Origin: Desulfobulbaceae bacterium UBA2262
GTDB taxonomy: Bacteria; Desulfobacterota; Desulfobulbia; Desulfobulbales; Desulfurivibrionaceae
Direction: 5' to 3'
NCBI GenBank assembly: GCA_002347185.1
Contig: DDXK01000004.1
Span: 452 to 15,243 of the forward strand
DNA length: 14,792 nt
Of this stretch, positions 6,752 through 13,940 are shown in pieces. The stretch's first letter is position 1; each line of letters opens with the position of its first letter. The notes beneath the pieces are model-generated. The model was not told the origin of the DNA and searched no databases. It saw only the letters and a list, made by a program, of their open reading frames with translations. A program made the translations under genes and the position numbers.

Positions 6752-7725
6752 GCCGGGCCGTCATCATAGGCACCGGTTCGGCCCTGCCCAGGCGGGTTCT
6801 CTCCAATGCGGAACTCGAAGAGATGGTGGAAACCACGGACGAGTGGATCACCACCAGAACCGGCATCAAGACCAGGCACATTGCCGGGGCCGGCGAGGAA
6901 ACCTCCCTGCTCGCCTCCCGGGCGGCGGCAAACGCTCTGGCCATGGCGGGGCTGAGCGCCGCCGAGATCGACATGATCGTGGTCGGCACCATTTCCTGCG
7001 AAAAGACCATGCCCTCCTGCGCCTGCCTGGTGCAGAAGGAGCTGGGGGCGGTGAACGCCTTTGCCTTTGACGTCAATGCCGCCTGTTCCGGCTTCCTTTA
7101 CAGTCTCGATATCGCCGACAAATATCTCCGGCACAACCCCTCTCTCAAGGTTCTGGTCATCGGCGCGGAAAATCTTTCCGCCCGCACCAACTGGCAGGAT
7201 CGCAACACCTGTGTTCTCTTCGGTGATGGGGCCGGCGCCTGCGTGGTGACCGGCGGCGGGGAGGGGAGGGGGCTTCTGGCCAGCCAGCTTTATGCGGATG
7301 GCCGCCTCTGGGAACTCCTGCACATGGACAGCGCCCGGAGCCTTAACCCGGATCTGGCCGGCAGCGCCAGCGAGGGGCCCTTTATCAGGATGTCGGGCCG
7401 CGATGTCTTCCGGTACGCGGTCCGCGCCATGGCCGACGCCATCGGCTCGGTGCTGCGGAAGGAGGAGGTCGGCATCGAGGAGATCGCCCTGGTCGTGCCC
7501 CATCAGGCCAACATCCGGATCCTGAAAAGCCTGGCCGAGCATCTTGGTCTGCCCTTTGAAAAAGTCTATGTTAATGTGCACAAATATGGTAATACATCGG
7601 CGGCAACCGTCCCGATAGCCTTGGACGAGGCCAACCGGGAGGGCCGCCTGCGGAACGGCGATCTGCTGCTGATCACGACCTTCGGTGGCGGCTTTACCTG
7701 GGGTGCCGCTCTTATCCGCTGGTGA
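6748..7725 (+). CDS. fabH: FabH, beta-ketoacyl-ACP synthase III
   Basis: 325-residue condensing enzyme that starts type II fatty-acid synthesis by joining an acyl-CoA primer to malonyl-ACP. The catalytic triad is complete: C113 in DVNAACSG, H252 in PHQANIRI, and N282 in KYGNTSAATV. The N-terminal TTDEWITTRTGIKTRHIA stretch and the C-terminal FGGGFTWGAALIRW end are typical of FabH. It overlaps plsX by four bases (ATGA). Downstream there are 177 non-coding bases and then an acyl-CoA dehydrogenase instead of fabD. Whether the primer is acetyl-CoA or a longer or branched acyl-CoA cannot be read from the sequence. Confidence 0.96.
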   Translation: MSRAVIIGTGSALPRRVLSNAELEEMVETTDEWITTRTGIKTRHIAGAGEETSLLASRAAANALAMAGLSAAEIDMIVVGTISCEKTMPSCACLVQKELGAVNAFAFDVNAACSGFLYSLDIADKYLRHNPSLKVLVIGAENLSARTNWQDRNTCVLFGDGAGACVVTGGGEGRGLLASQLYADGRLWELLHMDSARSLNPDLAGSASEGPFIRMSGRDVFRYAVRAMADAIGSVLRKEEVGIEEIALVVPHQANIRILKSLAEHLGLPFEKVYVNVHKYGNTSAATVPIALDEANREGRLRNGDLLLITTFGGGFTWGAALIRW

Positions 7726-7774
7726 TGGGAGCGAGACGGGCCTGATTTCCTGCCTTTCGCGGGCCGCCCCCGTT

Positions 7775-7793
7775 CTCCCGGCTTTGCCGGGAG
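7775..7793 (+). terminator. GC-rich hairpin after fabH, possible (partial) terminator
   Basis: CTCCCGGC (7775-7782) and GCCGGGAG (7786-7793) form a perfect 8-base stem with a TTT loop, 50 bases after the fabH stop. The sequence after it (GCAGGGTGGG) has no U-run, so it lacks a standard intrinsic terminator tail. It could be a 3'-end stabiliser for the upstream mRNA, part of a Rho-dependent site or a pause hairpin. The gene order suggests at least some readthrough into the next genes. Confidence 0.4.
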
Positions 7794-7850
7794 GCAGGGT
7801 GGGCACGGGTGCGCGGCAAGCATAAAACAAACCACAACAATCTCATGCGA

Positions 7851-7873
7851 CGGCGCCTGTCGCGGCGCCGACA
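7851..7873 (+). promoter_or_regulatory. Overlapping, mutually exclusive hairpins in the acd leader
   Basis: CGGCGCC (7851-7857) pairs perfectly with GGCGCCG (7864-7870) around a 6-base loop. Alternatively TGTCG (7858-7862) pairs with CGACA (7869-7873). The second stem uses the loop and part of the right arm of the first, so they cannot coexist. They lie 20-30 bases before the acd ribosome-binding site (7893-7898). This is a structural observation only; no known riboswitch family is recognised. Confidence 0.35.
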
Positions 7874-7902
7874 AATACTCATTGAGACAGAAAGGGGGCG
7901 CA

Positions 7903-9060
7903 GTGGACTATTTCTTGAGTGAAGAGCAACAGATGATCGTCGATGTTGCTCGGCAGATTACCGAGGAAATGATTGTTCCGCAACGGGCGGAACTGGACGA
8001 GACCGAAGAGTATCCCCGTGATATCCTCAATGCCATCGCCAAGGCCGATTTGTATGGCCTCTACATTCCCGAAGCGTATGGCGGCTTCGGCGGCGGCTGT
8101 TTCGAGATGGCCCTGGCCCTGGAGCAGTTCGCCCGCGGCTGCACCGGCGTGGCCACCGCCTTTGCGGCCAGCGCCTTGGGCGCGTATCCTATTTTGATTT
8201 CCGGCAGCGACGAACTGAAGAAGAAGTATCTGCCCCGCATTGCCAGCGGCGAGAAGCTTGCCGCCTTCGCCCTCACCGAGGCCAACGCCGGCAGCGACGC
8301 TTCGGGCATCCAGACCACGGCGGTGCTTGACGGCGACCACTGGGTGCTGAACGGCACCAAGCAGTGGATTACCAACGCCGGCGAGGCGCAGATCTACACG
8401 GTGATCGCCATCACCGACAAGAGCAAGGGCGCCCGCGGAGCCACCATGTTCGTGGTCGAGGACACCGATCCCGGTTTTTCCTACGGCGTCAAGGAGAAGA
8501 AGCTCGGCATCCGCTGCTCCTCCACACGGGAGCTGATCTTCAAAGATTGTCGCATTCCCAAGGACCGGGTCATCGGCCGGGTCGGCATGGGCTTCATCAC
8601 CGTCATGAAGACCCTCGACCAGTCGCGTCCCGGCATCGCCGTGCTCGGCGTCGGCCTCGGCCAGGGAGCCCTGGACGAGGCAGTCACCTATGCCAAGCAG
8701 CGGGTGCAGTTCGGCAAGCCGATCATCTCCTTCCAGGCCGTGCAGCACATCCTTGCCGACATGGCCATTCAGGTCGAGGCGGCCCGCGCCCTGGTCTATT
8801 CCGCGGCCAAGCATATCGACGCCCACAAGGACGACATGTCCAAGGCCTCCTCCATGTGCAAGGTCTTTGCCACCGACATGGCAATGAAGGTCGCCACCGA
8901 CGCGGTGCAGATCCTGGCCGGTTACGGCTATATGCGCGAGTACCCGGTGGAGAAGATGATGCGCGATGCCAAGATCCTCCAGATCTACGAGGGAACCAAC
9001 CAGATCCAGCGCAACGTCATCGGCCAGGAGCTCAACAAGGAGTACACGAGGGCCTCATGA
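7903..9060 (+). CDS. Acyl-CoA dehydrogenase (short-chain/butyryl-CoA dehydrogenase-like)
   Basis: 385-residue FAD flavoprotein of the acyl-CoA dehydrogenase superfamily. Signatures are AFALTEANAGSDASG, WITNAGEAQIY, LGIRCSSTRELIFKDCRIP, QFGKPIISFQAVQ, ILAGYGYMREYPVEKMMRDAK and IYEGTNQIQRNVIG. The predicted catalytic base is E363 in the YEGT motif, the position used by short- and medium-chain enzymes and bacterial butyryl-CoA dehydrogenases. The family interconverts acyl-CoA and trans-2-enoyl-CoA, exchanging electrons with EtfAB. The start is GTG 7903 (MDYFLSEEQQMIVD), with AGGGGG (7893-7898) four bases upstream; a TTG at 7882 is in frame but less likely. The stop overlaps etfB by four bases. 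Its place between fabH and fabG is unusual and suggests enoyl reduction or primer metabolism. Substrate and direction are not proven. Confidence 0.92.
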   Translation: MDYFLSEEQQMIVDVARQITEEMIVPQRAELDETEEYPRDILNAIAKADLYGLYIPEAYGGFGGGCFEMALALEQFARGCTGVATAFAASALGAYPILISGSDELKKKYLPRIASGEKLAAFALTEANAGSDASGIQTTAVLDGDHWVLNGTKQWITNAGEAQIYTVIAITDKSKGARGATMFVVEDTDPGFSYGVKEKKLGIRCSSTRELIFKDCRIPKDRVIGRVGMGFITVMKTLDQSRPGIAVLGVGLGQGALDEAVTYAKQRVQFGKPIISFQAVQHILADMAIQVEAARALVYSAAKHIDAHKDDMSKASSMCKVFATDMAMKVATDAVQILAGYGYMREYPVEKMMRDAKILQIYEGTNQIQRNVIGQELNKEYTRAS

Positions 9061-9836
9061 AGATCATCGTTTGCGTAAAGCAGGTGCCGGACGCCAAGGA
9101 TGTCCGCCTGGACCCGAAAACCAATACCCTGGCCCGGGACGGCGTGCAATCCATTATGAACCCCTATGACCGGCACGCCCTGGAAGAGGCGGTGCGCCTC
9201 AAGGAGAAGCATGGCGGCATGGTGACCGTGGTGAGCATGGGCCCGCCGCAGGCCGAGGTGATGCTGCGCGAGGCGGTTTCCTGCGGAGCGGACGAGGTGG
9301 TTCTCGTCTCGGATCGCGCCTTTGCCGGCGCCGATACCTGGGCCACCACCTACACCCTTTCCATGGCCATCCGCAAGCTGGACGATTTCGATCTGATCCT
9401 CTGCGGCAAGCAGGCCATCGACGGCGACACCGCCCAGGTGGGGCCGGGGCTTGCCGAGCGCCTGCAGGTTCCCTTTGTCGCCTATGTGCGCAAAATCAGA
9501 GAGTGCGACGGCAAGGCCATGCAGGTGGAGCGTCTGATGGACGATGGCTACGACCTGCTCGAGGTGCCGTTGCCCGCCCTCTTTACCGTGGTCAAAGAGA
9601 TCAACGAGCCGCGGATTCCCTCCCTCAAGGGGAAGATGAAAGCAAAGGGCATCGAGATCACCGTGTTCAATGCCAGCGACATCGAGGCGGATCCGGAGCA
9701 GCTCGGATTGAAGGGCTCTCCCACCCAGGTGGTCAGGGTCTTTTCCCCGGAACTGAAAGGGGAGCGGGCCATGCTCGCCGGGAGTGCCGACGAGCAGGTG
9801 GCCCAGCTCTACGAAAAATTGAGTCCCTTACTGTAA
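9057..9836 (+). CDS. etfB: EtfB, electron-transfer flavoprotein beta subunit (bifurcating-type sequence)
   Basis: 259-residue EtfB that partners EtfA and the adjacent acyl-CoA dehydrogenase. The N-terminus MKIIVCVKQVPD and the stretches VVSMGPPQAE (59-67), SDRAFAGADTWAT (85-97) and AIDGDTAQVGP (120-130) resemble EtfB of electron-bifurcating complexes from anaerobes such as butyryl-CoA dehydrogenase/Etf and CarCDE. In mitochondrial-type Etf the last motif is instead of the form DDxxQTG. Bifurcating Etf bind an FAD in the beta subunit that accepts a hydride from NADH. This assignment by remembered motif is moderately strong. The gene starts with ATG 9057 overlapping the acd stop, so translation is likely coupled, and it ends 21 bases before etfA. 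Confidence 0.93.
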   Translation: MKIIVCVKQVPDAKDVRLDPKTNTLARDGVQSIMNPYDRHALEEAVRLKEKHGGMVTVVSMGPPQAEVMLREAVSCGADEVVLVSDRAFAGADTWATTYTLSMAIRKLDDFDLILCGKQAIDGDTAQVGPGLAERLQVPFVAYVRKIRECDGKAMQVERLMDDGYDLLEVPLPALFTVVKEINEPRIPSLKGKMKAKGIEITVFNASDIEADPEQLGLKGSPTQVVRVFSPELKGERAMLAGSADEQVAQLYEKLSPLL

Positions 9837-9857
9837 AGGCGGAGAAACGGATTTTCC

Positions 9858-11051
9858 ATGTTACGAATCGATAAAGAAGCCTGTATTGGTTGCGGCCTTT
9901 GCGAAAGCACCTGCACGTTCGGGGCGATCAAGGTGGTCGAGGGCCTTGCCGTGGTCGGCGATTCCTGCACCCTGTGCGGGAGCTGCGTCGAGGTCTGCGA
10001 GGTCGGCGCCCTTTCCATCGAGAGGGAGGAGAAAGCGACCCAGGGCAATCTTGCCGACTGGTCCGGGGTATGGGTCTATGCCGAATGCCGGCATGGCAGG
10101 CTGGCGCCCGTGGCCCTTGAGCTGCTCGGCGCCGGCCGCAAGCTGGCGGAGAAGAGGGGCGTCGCCCTCACCGCCGTTCTTCTTGGCCATCAGCTCGCCG
10201 GCCTGCCGGCAGAGCTCATCGCCCACGGGGCGGACAAGGTTTTTGTCGTCGACGATCCCTCGCTTGCCGCCTTCACCGACGATGCTTACGGCAACGCCCT
10301 GAGCAGCCTTGCCAGGCAACACAAGCCCGAGATCATCCTTGCCGGCGCCACGGCCATCGGCCGCTCCTTCATTCCCCGGGTCGCCACCACCCTCGCCACC
10401 GGCCTCACCGCCGACTGCACCGACCTGGGGATCCGGGAGGAAGACGGGGCGCTGCTCCAAACCCGGCCGGCCTTCGGCGGCAACATCATGGCCACCATCG
10501 TCTGCCCGCATACCCGCCCGCAGATCTCCACGGTCCGGCCCCTGGTGATGAAGCCGCTGCCCCGGGACGCGAACCGCACGGGGGAGATCGAGCAGGTAAC
10601 CCTTGCGGCCGCCCTCCTGGCGCCCAGGGTCAAGGTGCTTGATTCGGTGGTGGAGGATCTGGACAAGGTCAATCTCTCCGAGGCCGACATCGTCGTGGCC
10701 GGTGGCCGCGGCCTGGAAAACGAAAAGGGCTTTGCCATGATCCGCGAGCTGGCGGATCTCCTGGGCGGAGCTGTGGCCGCCTCCCGTGCCGCCGTGGACA
10801 GCGGCTGGATTCCCTACCCGCACCAGGTGGGGCAGACCGGCAAGACCGTGGCTCCGAAGATCTATATCGCCTGCGGTATTTCCGGGGCGATCCAGCATCT
10901 GGTGGGCATGCAGTCCGCCGATACCATCATCGCCATCAACCGTGATCCCGATGCGCCGATCTTCAATGTCGCCACCTACGGCATCGTCGGCGATGTTTTC
11001 GAGGTGGTGCCCAAATTGATCGCTAAATTCAAGGCAAGGAAGAACCCATGA
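9858..11051 (+). CDS. etfA: EtfA with N-terminal 2x[4Fe-4S] ferredoxin domain
   Basis: 397-residue electron-transfer flavoprotein alpha subunit. Residues 1-55 are a bacterial-type ferredoxin domain with two complete CxxCxxCxxxC motifs (C9, C12, C15, C19 and C37, C40, C43, C47). Residues of about 70-260 are the N-terminal Etf domain. The C-terminal FAD domain (about 270-397) carries AGGRGLENEKGF (from about 281), VGQTG (324-328), SGAIQH (342-347) and INRDPDAPIF. Extra ferredoxin domains on EtfA occur in anaerobic complexes such as A. woodii CarE, where they are thought to exchange electrons with ferredoxin. The ATG at 9858 has GGAG at 9841-9844, somewhat distant. The stop overlaps the fabG start (ATGA, 11048-11051), tying this gene to fatty-acid synthesis genes. 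Confidence 0.94.
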   Translation: MLRIDKEACIGCGLCESTCTFGAIKVVEGLAVVGDSCTLCGSCVEVCEVGALSIEREEKATQGNLADWSGVWVYAECRHGRLAPVALELLGAGRKLAEKRGVALTAVLLGHQLAGLPAELIAHGADKVFVVDDPSLAAFTDDAYGNALSSLARQHKPEIILAGATAIGRSFIPRVATTLATGLTADCTDLGIREEDGALLQTRPAFGGNIMATIVCPHTRPQISTVRPLVMKPLPRDANRTGEIEQVTLAAALLAPRVKVLDSVVEDLDKVNLSEADIVVAGGRGLENEKGFAMIRELADLLGGAVAASRAAVDSGWIPYPHQVGQTGKTVAPKIYIACGISGAIQHLVGMQSADTIIAINRDPDAPIFNVATYGIVGDVFEVVPKLIAKFKARKNP

Positions 11052-11791
11052 GTCTGAGCGGAAAAGTAGCGGTGGTCACCGGCGGCAGCCGCGGCATCGG
11101 CCGCGCCATCTCTCAGCGCCTGGCCGCGCAGGGCGCCAAGGTCATCGTCAACTTTGTGAGCAACCCGGCCGCGGCCGAAGAGACCGTGGGGGCTATCCGC
11201 GCCCAGGGCGGCAGCGCCGAGGCGGTGCAGTTCAACGTGGCGGTTCCCGCCGAGATTGAGGCAGCTTTCGAGAAGATCCTCAAGGAGCAGGGCAGGGTGG
11301 ATATCCTGGTCAATAACGCCGGCATCACCCGGGACGGCCTGCTCATGAAGATGAAGGAAGAGCAGTGGGACGAGGTGCTCAACACCAACCTCAAGGGCGT
11401 TTTCCTCTGCACCAAGGCGGTGAGCCGGGCCATGATGAAGCAGCGCTGGGGCCGGATCATCAATATCACCTCGGTGATCGGCTTTGCCGGCAACGCCGGC
11501 CAGGCCAACTATGCGGCGGCCAAGGCCGGCATTGTCGGCTTTACCAAGTCGGTGGCCAAGGAACTGGCAAGCCGTGGCGTCACGGTCAACGGGGTGGCGC
11601 CCGGCTATATCGTCACCGACATGACCAGGGAGCTCTCCGAGGAGATCACCAACACCATCAAGAGCGAGATCCCCATGGGCACTCTTGGCGAGGCCGAGGA
11701 CGTGGCCGGGGCTGTCGCCTATCTGGCGTCTGACGATGCCCGCTATGTGACGGGACAGTTTCTCCATGTCAATGGCGGCATGTTTATGTGA
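11048..11791 (+). CDS. fabG: FabG, 3-oxoacyl-ACP reductase
   Basis: 247-residue short-chain dehydrogenase/reductase that reduces 3-oxoacyl-ACP to 3-hydroxyacyl-ACP with NADPH in the elongation cycle. It shows the glycine-rich nucleotide loop TGGSRGIG (11-18), NNAG (89-92), and the catalytic N114, S142, Y155 and K159 (YAAAK). It also has the FabG-specific GITRDGLLMKM stretch and the C-terminal HVNGGMFM. The length is normal. It overlaps etfA by four bases and is followed 60 bases later by acpP. FabG followed by acpP and fabF is the canonical order, which supports the role in fatty-acid synthesis over other SDR functions. Confidence 0.95.
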   Translation: MSLSGKVAVVTGGSRGIGRAISQRLAAQGAKVIVNFVSNPAAAEETVGAIRAQGGSAEAVQFNVAVPAEIEAAFEKILKEQGRVDILVNNAGITRDGLLMKMKEEQWDEVLNTNLKGVFLCTKAVSRAMMKQRWGRIINITSVIGFAGNAGQANYAAAKAGIVGFTKSVAKELASRGVTVNGVAPGYIVTDMTRELSEEITNTIKSEIPMGTLGEAEDVAGAVAYLASDDARYVTGQFLHVNGGMFM

Positions 11792-11851
11792 TAATCTGCA
11801 GGAAGAATCAGGGTAAGAATTATTTACCGTAAACCAGGAAGGAGAAGAATC

Positions 11852-12085
11852 ATGTCTGTACAGGAAAAACTCATTGACATCATTGCCGAGCAGCTGAGCG
11901 TGGACAAGGAGAAGGTTGTGCCGGGCGCTTCGTTTGTTGATGATTTGGGCGCGGACTCCCTTGACCTTGTCGAGCTGATCATGGCCATGGAAGAGGCCTT
12001 TGACGTGGAGATCGCCGACGAGGTGGCCGAGAAGATCACCACCGTCCAGCACGCCATCGACCATATCAACAAGGTTGCCGGCTGA
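11852..12085 (+). CDS. acpP: Acyl carrier protein
   Basis: 77-residue acidic carrier protein that holds growing acyl chains on 4'-phosphopantetheine. The attachment serine is S36 in the GADSLDLVEL motif, flanked by the usual DDLGADSLD and the acidic helix II (ELIMAMEEAFDVEI). The length equals that of typical AcpP. A strong Shine-Dalgarno AAGGAG (11839-11844) with seven-base spacing precedes the ATG, in line with the very high ACP expression seen in bacteria. It lies between fabG and fabF, as in most type II clusters. Confidence 0.98.
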   Translation: MSVQEKLIDIIAEQLSVDKEKVVPGASFVDDLGADSLDLVELIMAMEEAFDVEIADEVAEKITTVQHAIDHINKVAG

Positions 12086-12092
12086 ACAGGAC

Positions 12093-12104
12093 GTTGACGT
12101 CAAC
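12093..12104. promoter_or_regulatory. Perfect 12-base palindrome between acpP and fabF
   Basis: GTTGACGTCAAC is a perfect dyad with no spacer, starting eight bases after the acpP stop and 90 bases before the fabF start. Its form suits binding of a dimeric regulator. No known regulator site is recognised with confidence, and no clear promoter is seen next to it, although TTGACG inside it resembles a -35 element. It may be chance. Confidence 0.3.
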
Positions 12105-12183
12105 AGGGCGTCGGGGCAAACAAGTGAGGACCTTGGTGGGGAAGCAGCCTGCCAAGGCTTTCCTTTCTCTGCAAACAGATGAT

Positions 12184-12188
12184 GAGGA
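12184..12188 (+). promoter_or_regulatory. Shine-Dalgarno that sets the fabF start
   Basis: GAGGA at 12184-12188 lies five bases before the GTG at 12194. The two in-frame ATG codons at 12179 and 12182 have no purine-rich sequence upstream (TTTCTCTGCAAACAG). This favours the GTG as the true fabF start. Confidence 0.55.
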
Positions 12189-12193
12189 TCAGC

Positions 12194-13435
12194 GTGGGCA
12201 GAAGAGTAGTGGTCACCGGAGTTGGCCTGGTAACTCCCCTGGGAACGGGGGTTGAGAAAACATGGAACGGCCTGTGTGCAGGCAAGAGCGGGATCGGACC
12301 CATCACCCGCTTCGACGCCAGCGAGGTCGGAGTCACAATCGCCGCCGAGGTCAAGGATTTCCAGGTCGAGGAGCATATCGACAAGAAGGTGGCGAAACAT
12401 CTCGATCTCTTTGTCCAGTACGCTGTTGCCGCGGCGGGCGAGGCTTTGCGGGATGCCGATTTTCAGATCACCGACGCCAATGCCGCCCGGGTCGGCAGCA
12501 TCATGGGCTGTGGCCTCGGGGGCCTGCCGACCATTGAAAAGTACCATCAGGTCGCCCTGGAAAAGGGAACCAAGCGGATCACCCCTTTCTTCATCCCCAT
12601 GGTGATCCCCAACATGGGCGCAGGCCAGATTTCCATCATCTACGGCACCAAGGGGCCGAATCTCTCCCTGACCACGGCCTGCGCCGCCGGCACCCATGCG
12701 GTGGGCGAAGCCTTCCGCTCCATTGCCAATGCCGAATGCGACGTGGCCATCACCGGCGGCAGCGAGTCGGTCATCTGCCCCCTGGCCGTGGGCGGCTTTC
12801 ACTCCATGAAGGCACTCTCCACCAGGAACGATGACCCGGAAAAGGCCTCCCGTCCCTTTGACAAGGATCGTGACGGCTTCATCATCTCCGAGGGGGCCGG
12901 CGTCCTGATTCTCGAAGCCCTGGAACACGCCCAGGCCCGCGGCGCCAGGATCTATGCTGAGGTGGTCGGCTACGGCCTGAGCGGCGACGGTTACCATATG
13001 GCCGCTCCGCCGGAGGATGGCGACGGCGCGGTGCGCTGCATGCGCATGGCCCTGCAGGACGCCGGCATGCAGCCGGAGGATCTTGACTATGTCAACGCGC
13101 ACGGCACCTCGACCCCGCTCAATGACGTGGTGGAGACCCGGGCCATCAAGAAGGTTTTCGGCGCCCACGCCTACAGGCTGGCCATCAGTTCGACCAAGTC
13201 CATGACCGGCCACATGCTTGGCGGCGCCGGCGGCATCGAGTCCGTATTCACCGCCCTGGCCATCAAGCACCAGATGGCGCCGCCCACCATGAACCTGGAA
13301 AACCCTGGGCCGGAATGCGATCTCGATTATGTGCCCAACAAGGCGCGGGCCATGAAGATCCGGGCTGCCATGTCCAACTCCTTTGGCTTCGGCGGCACCA
13401 ACGCGGTTCTGATCATGAAGCGCTACGAGGGATAA
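12194..13435 (+). CDS. fabF: FabF, beta-ketoacyl-ACP synthase II
   Basis: 413-residue condensing enzyme that elongates acyl-ACP with malonyl-ACP. From the GTG start the catalytic residues fall at C163 (TTACAAGTH), H303 (NAHGTSTPLND) and H340 (SMTGHMLGG), exactly the E. coli FabF numbering, and total length matches too. This and the Shine-Dalgarno at 12184-12188 support GTG 12194; ATG 12179 would add five residues. The N-terminus then reads MGRRVVVTGVGLVTPLG, normal for FabF, and the C-terminus ends SNSFGFGGTNAVLIMKRY. It follows acpP after 108 non-coding bases that contain a 12-base palindrome. The rpiB start lies two bases after its stop. Confidence 0.96.
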   Translation: MGRRVVVTGVGLVTPLGTGVEKTWNGLCAGKSGIGPITRFDASEVGVTIAAEVKDFQVEEHIDKKVAKHLDLFVQYAVAAAGEALRDADFQITDANAARVGSIMGCGLGGLPTIEKYHQVALEKGTKRITPFFIPMVIPNMGAGQISIIYGTKGPNLSLTTACAAGTHAVGEAFRSIANAECDVAITGGSESVICPLAVGGFHSMKALSTRNDDPEKASRPFDKDRDGFIISEGAGVLILEALEHAQARGARIYAEVVGYGLSGDGYHMAAPPEDGDGAVRCMRMALQDAGMQPEDLDYVNAHGTSTPLNDVVETRAIKKVFGAHAYRLAISSTKSMTGHMLGGAGGIESVFTALAIKHQMAPPTMNLENPGPECDLDYVPNKARAMKIRAAMSNSFGFGGTNAVLIMKRYEG

Positions 13436-13437
13436 CG

Positions 13438-13860
13438 GTGAAGATAGCCATCGGTTGTGATCATGGCGGCATCGCCCTCAAGGAGGAGATCGTCGCGTTG
13501 CTGAAGGAACTGGGGCAGGAGATCGACGACCGGGGCTGCCATTCCACCGAGTCGGTGGATTACCCGGAGTTCGCCAAAATGGTTTGCGGCGAGGTGCAGA
13601 GCGGCGCCGCTGACCGTGGCATACTCATCTGCGGCACCGGCATCGGCATGTCCATGGTCGCCAACCGTTTTGACGGAATCCGCGCCGCTCTCTGTCATGA
13701 GCTGTTCACCGCGCGGATGAGCCGGGAGCATAATGATGCCAATGTCCTCTGTCTGGGCGCGCGGGTGGTCGGCCCCGGCCTGGCCGTGGAAATCGTCCGG
13801 ACCTGGATCGGGACCGAATTCGCGGGCGGCAGGCATCTGAAGCGGATCCGGATGTTCTGA
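13438..13860 (+). CDS. rpiB: RpiB, ribose-5-phosphate isomerase B
   Basis: 140-residue enzyme of the RpiB/LacAB family that interconverts ribose 5-phosphate and ribulose 5-phosphate in the pentose phosphate pathway. Conserved elements: GCDHGG (6-11), the catalytic cysteine C65 in LICGTGIGMS, and the SREHNDANVLCLGARV block (95-110) with H98 and N99. The length is close to E. coli RpiB (149). The start is GTG 13438, two bases after the fabF stop, with GAGGG (13427-13431) inside the end of fabF as ribosome-binding site. It is therefore probably transcribed with the fab genes, while its partner downstream, glyA, is separated by a hairpin. Confidence 0.94.
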   Translation: MKIAIGCDHGGIALKEEIVALLKELGQEIDDRGCHSTESVDYPEFAKMVCGEVQSGAADRGILICGTGIGMSMVANRFDGIRAALCHELFTARMSREHNDANVLCLGARVVGPGLAVEIVRTWIGTEFAGGRHLKRIRMF

Positions 13861-13903
13861 GAGCCGGGTGTCTCCCTAGGGTGATCCCTCAAAAAGTTTT
13901 TGC

Positions 13904-13940
13904 CGCGGCCGGAATTACCACAAGTAATTTTACGGCCGCG
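13904..13940 (+). terminator. Strong stem-loop after rpiB, probable terminator or glyA-leader structure
   Basis: CGCGGCCG (13904-13911) pairs with CGGCCGCG (13933-13940), and inside it AATTAC (13913-13918) pairs with GTAATT (13924-13929) around a 5-base loop. Together they make a 14-pair stem with a small internal loop. It begins 44 bases after rpiB. The sequence after it (ATTGTTTCG) is only partly U-rich, so termination may be incomplete. It ends 50 bases before the glyA start, so it could instead act in the glyA leader. Confidence 0.5.

Noticed and set aside
11812..11828. GGTAA/TTACC dyad between fabG and acpP
   Set aside because: Five-base AT-rich arms with a 7-base loop are easily found by chance, and no regulator site is recognised.
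10976..13270. Very long open frame on the minus strand, opposite fabG, acpP and fabF
   Set aside because: It lies antisense to three unmistakable genes with intact active sites. Its translation is rich in Gly, Ala, His and Asp with no recognisable domain, the usual shadow of GC-rich coding DNA.
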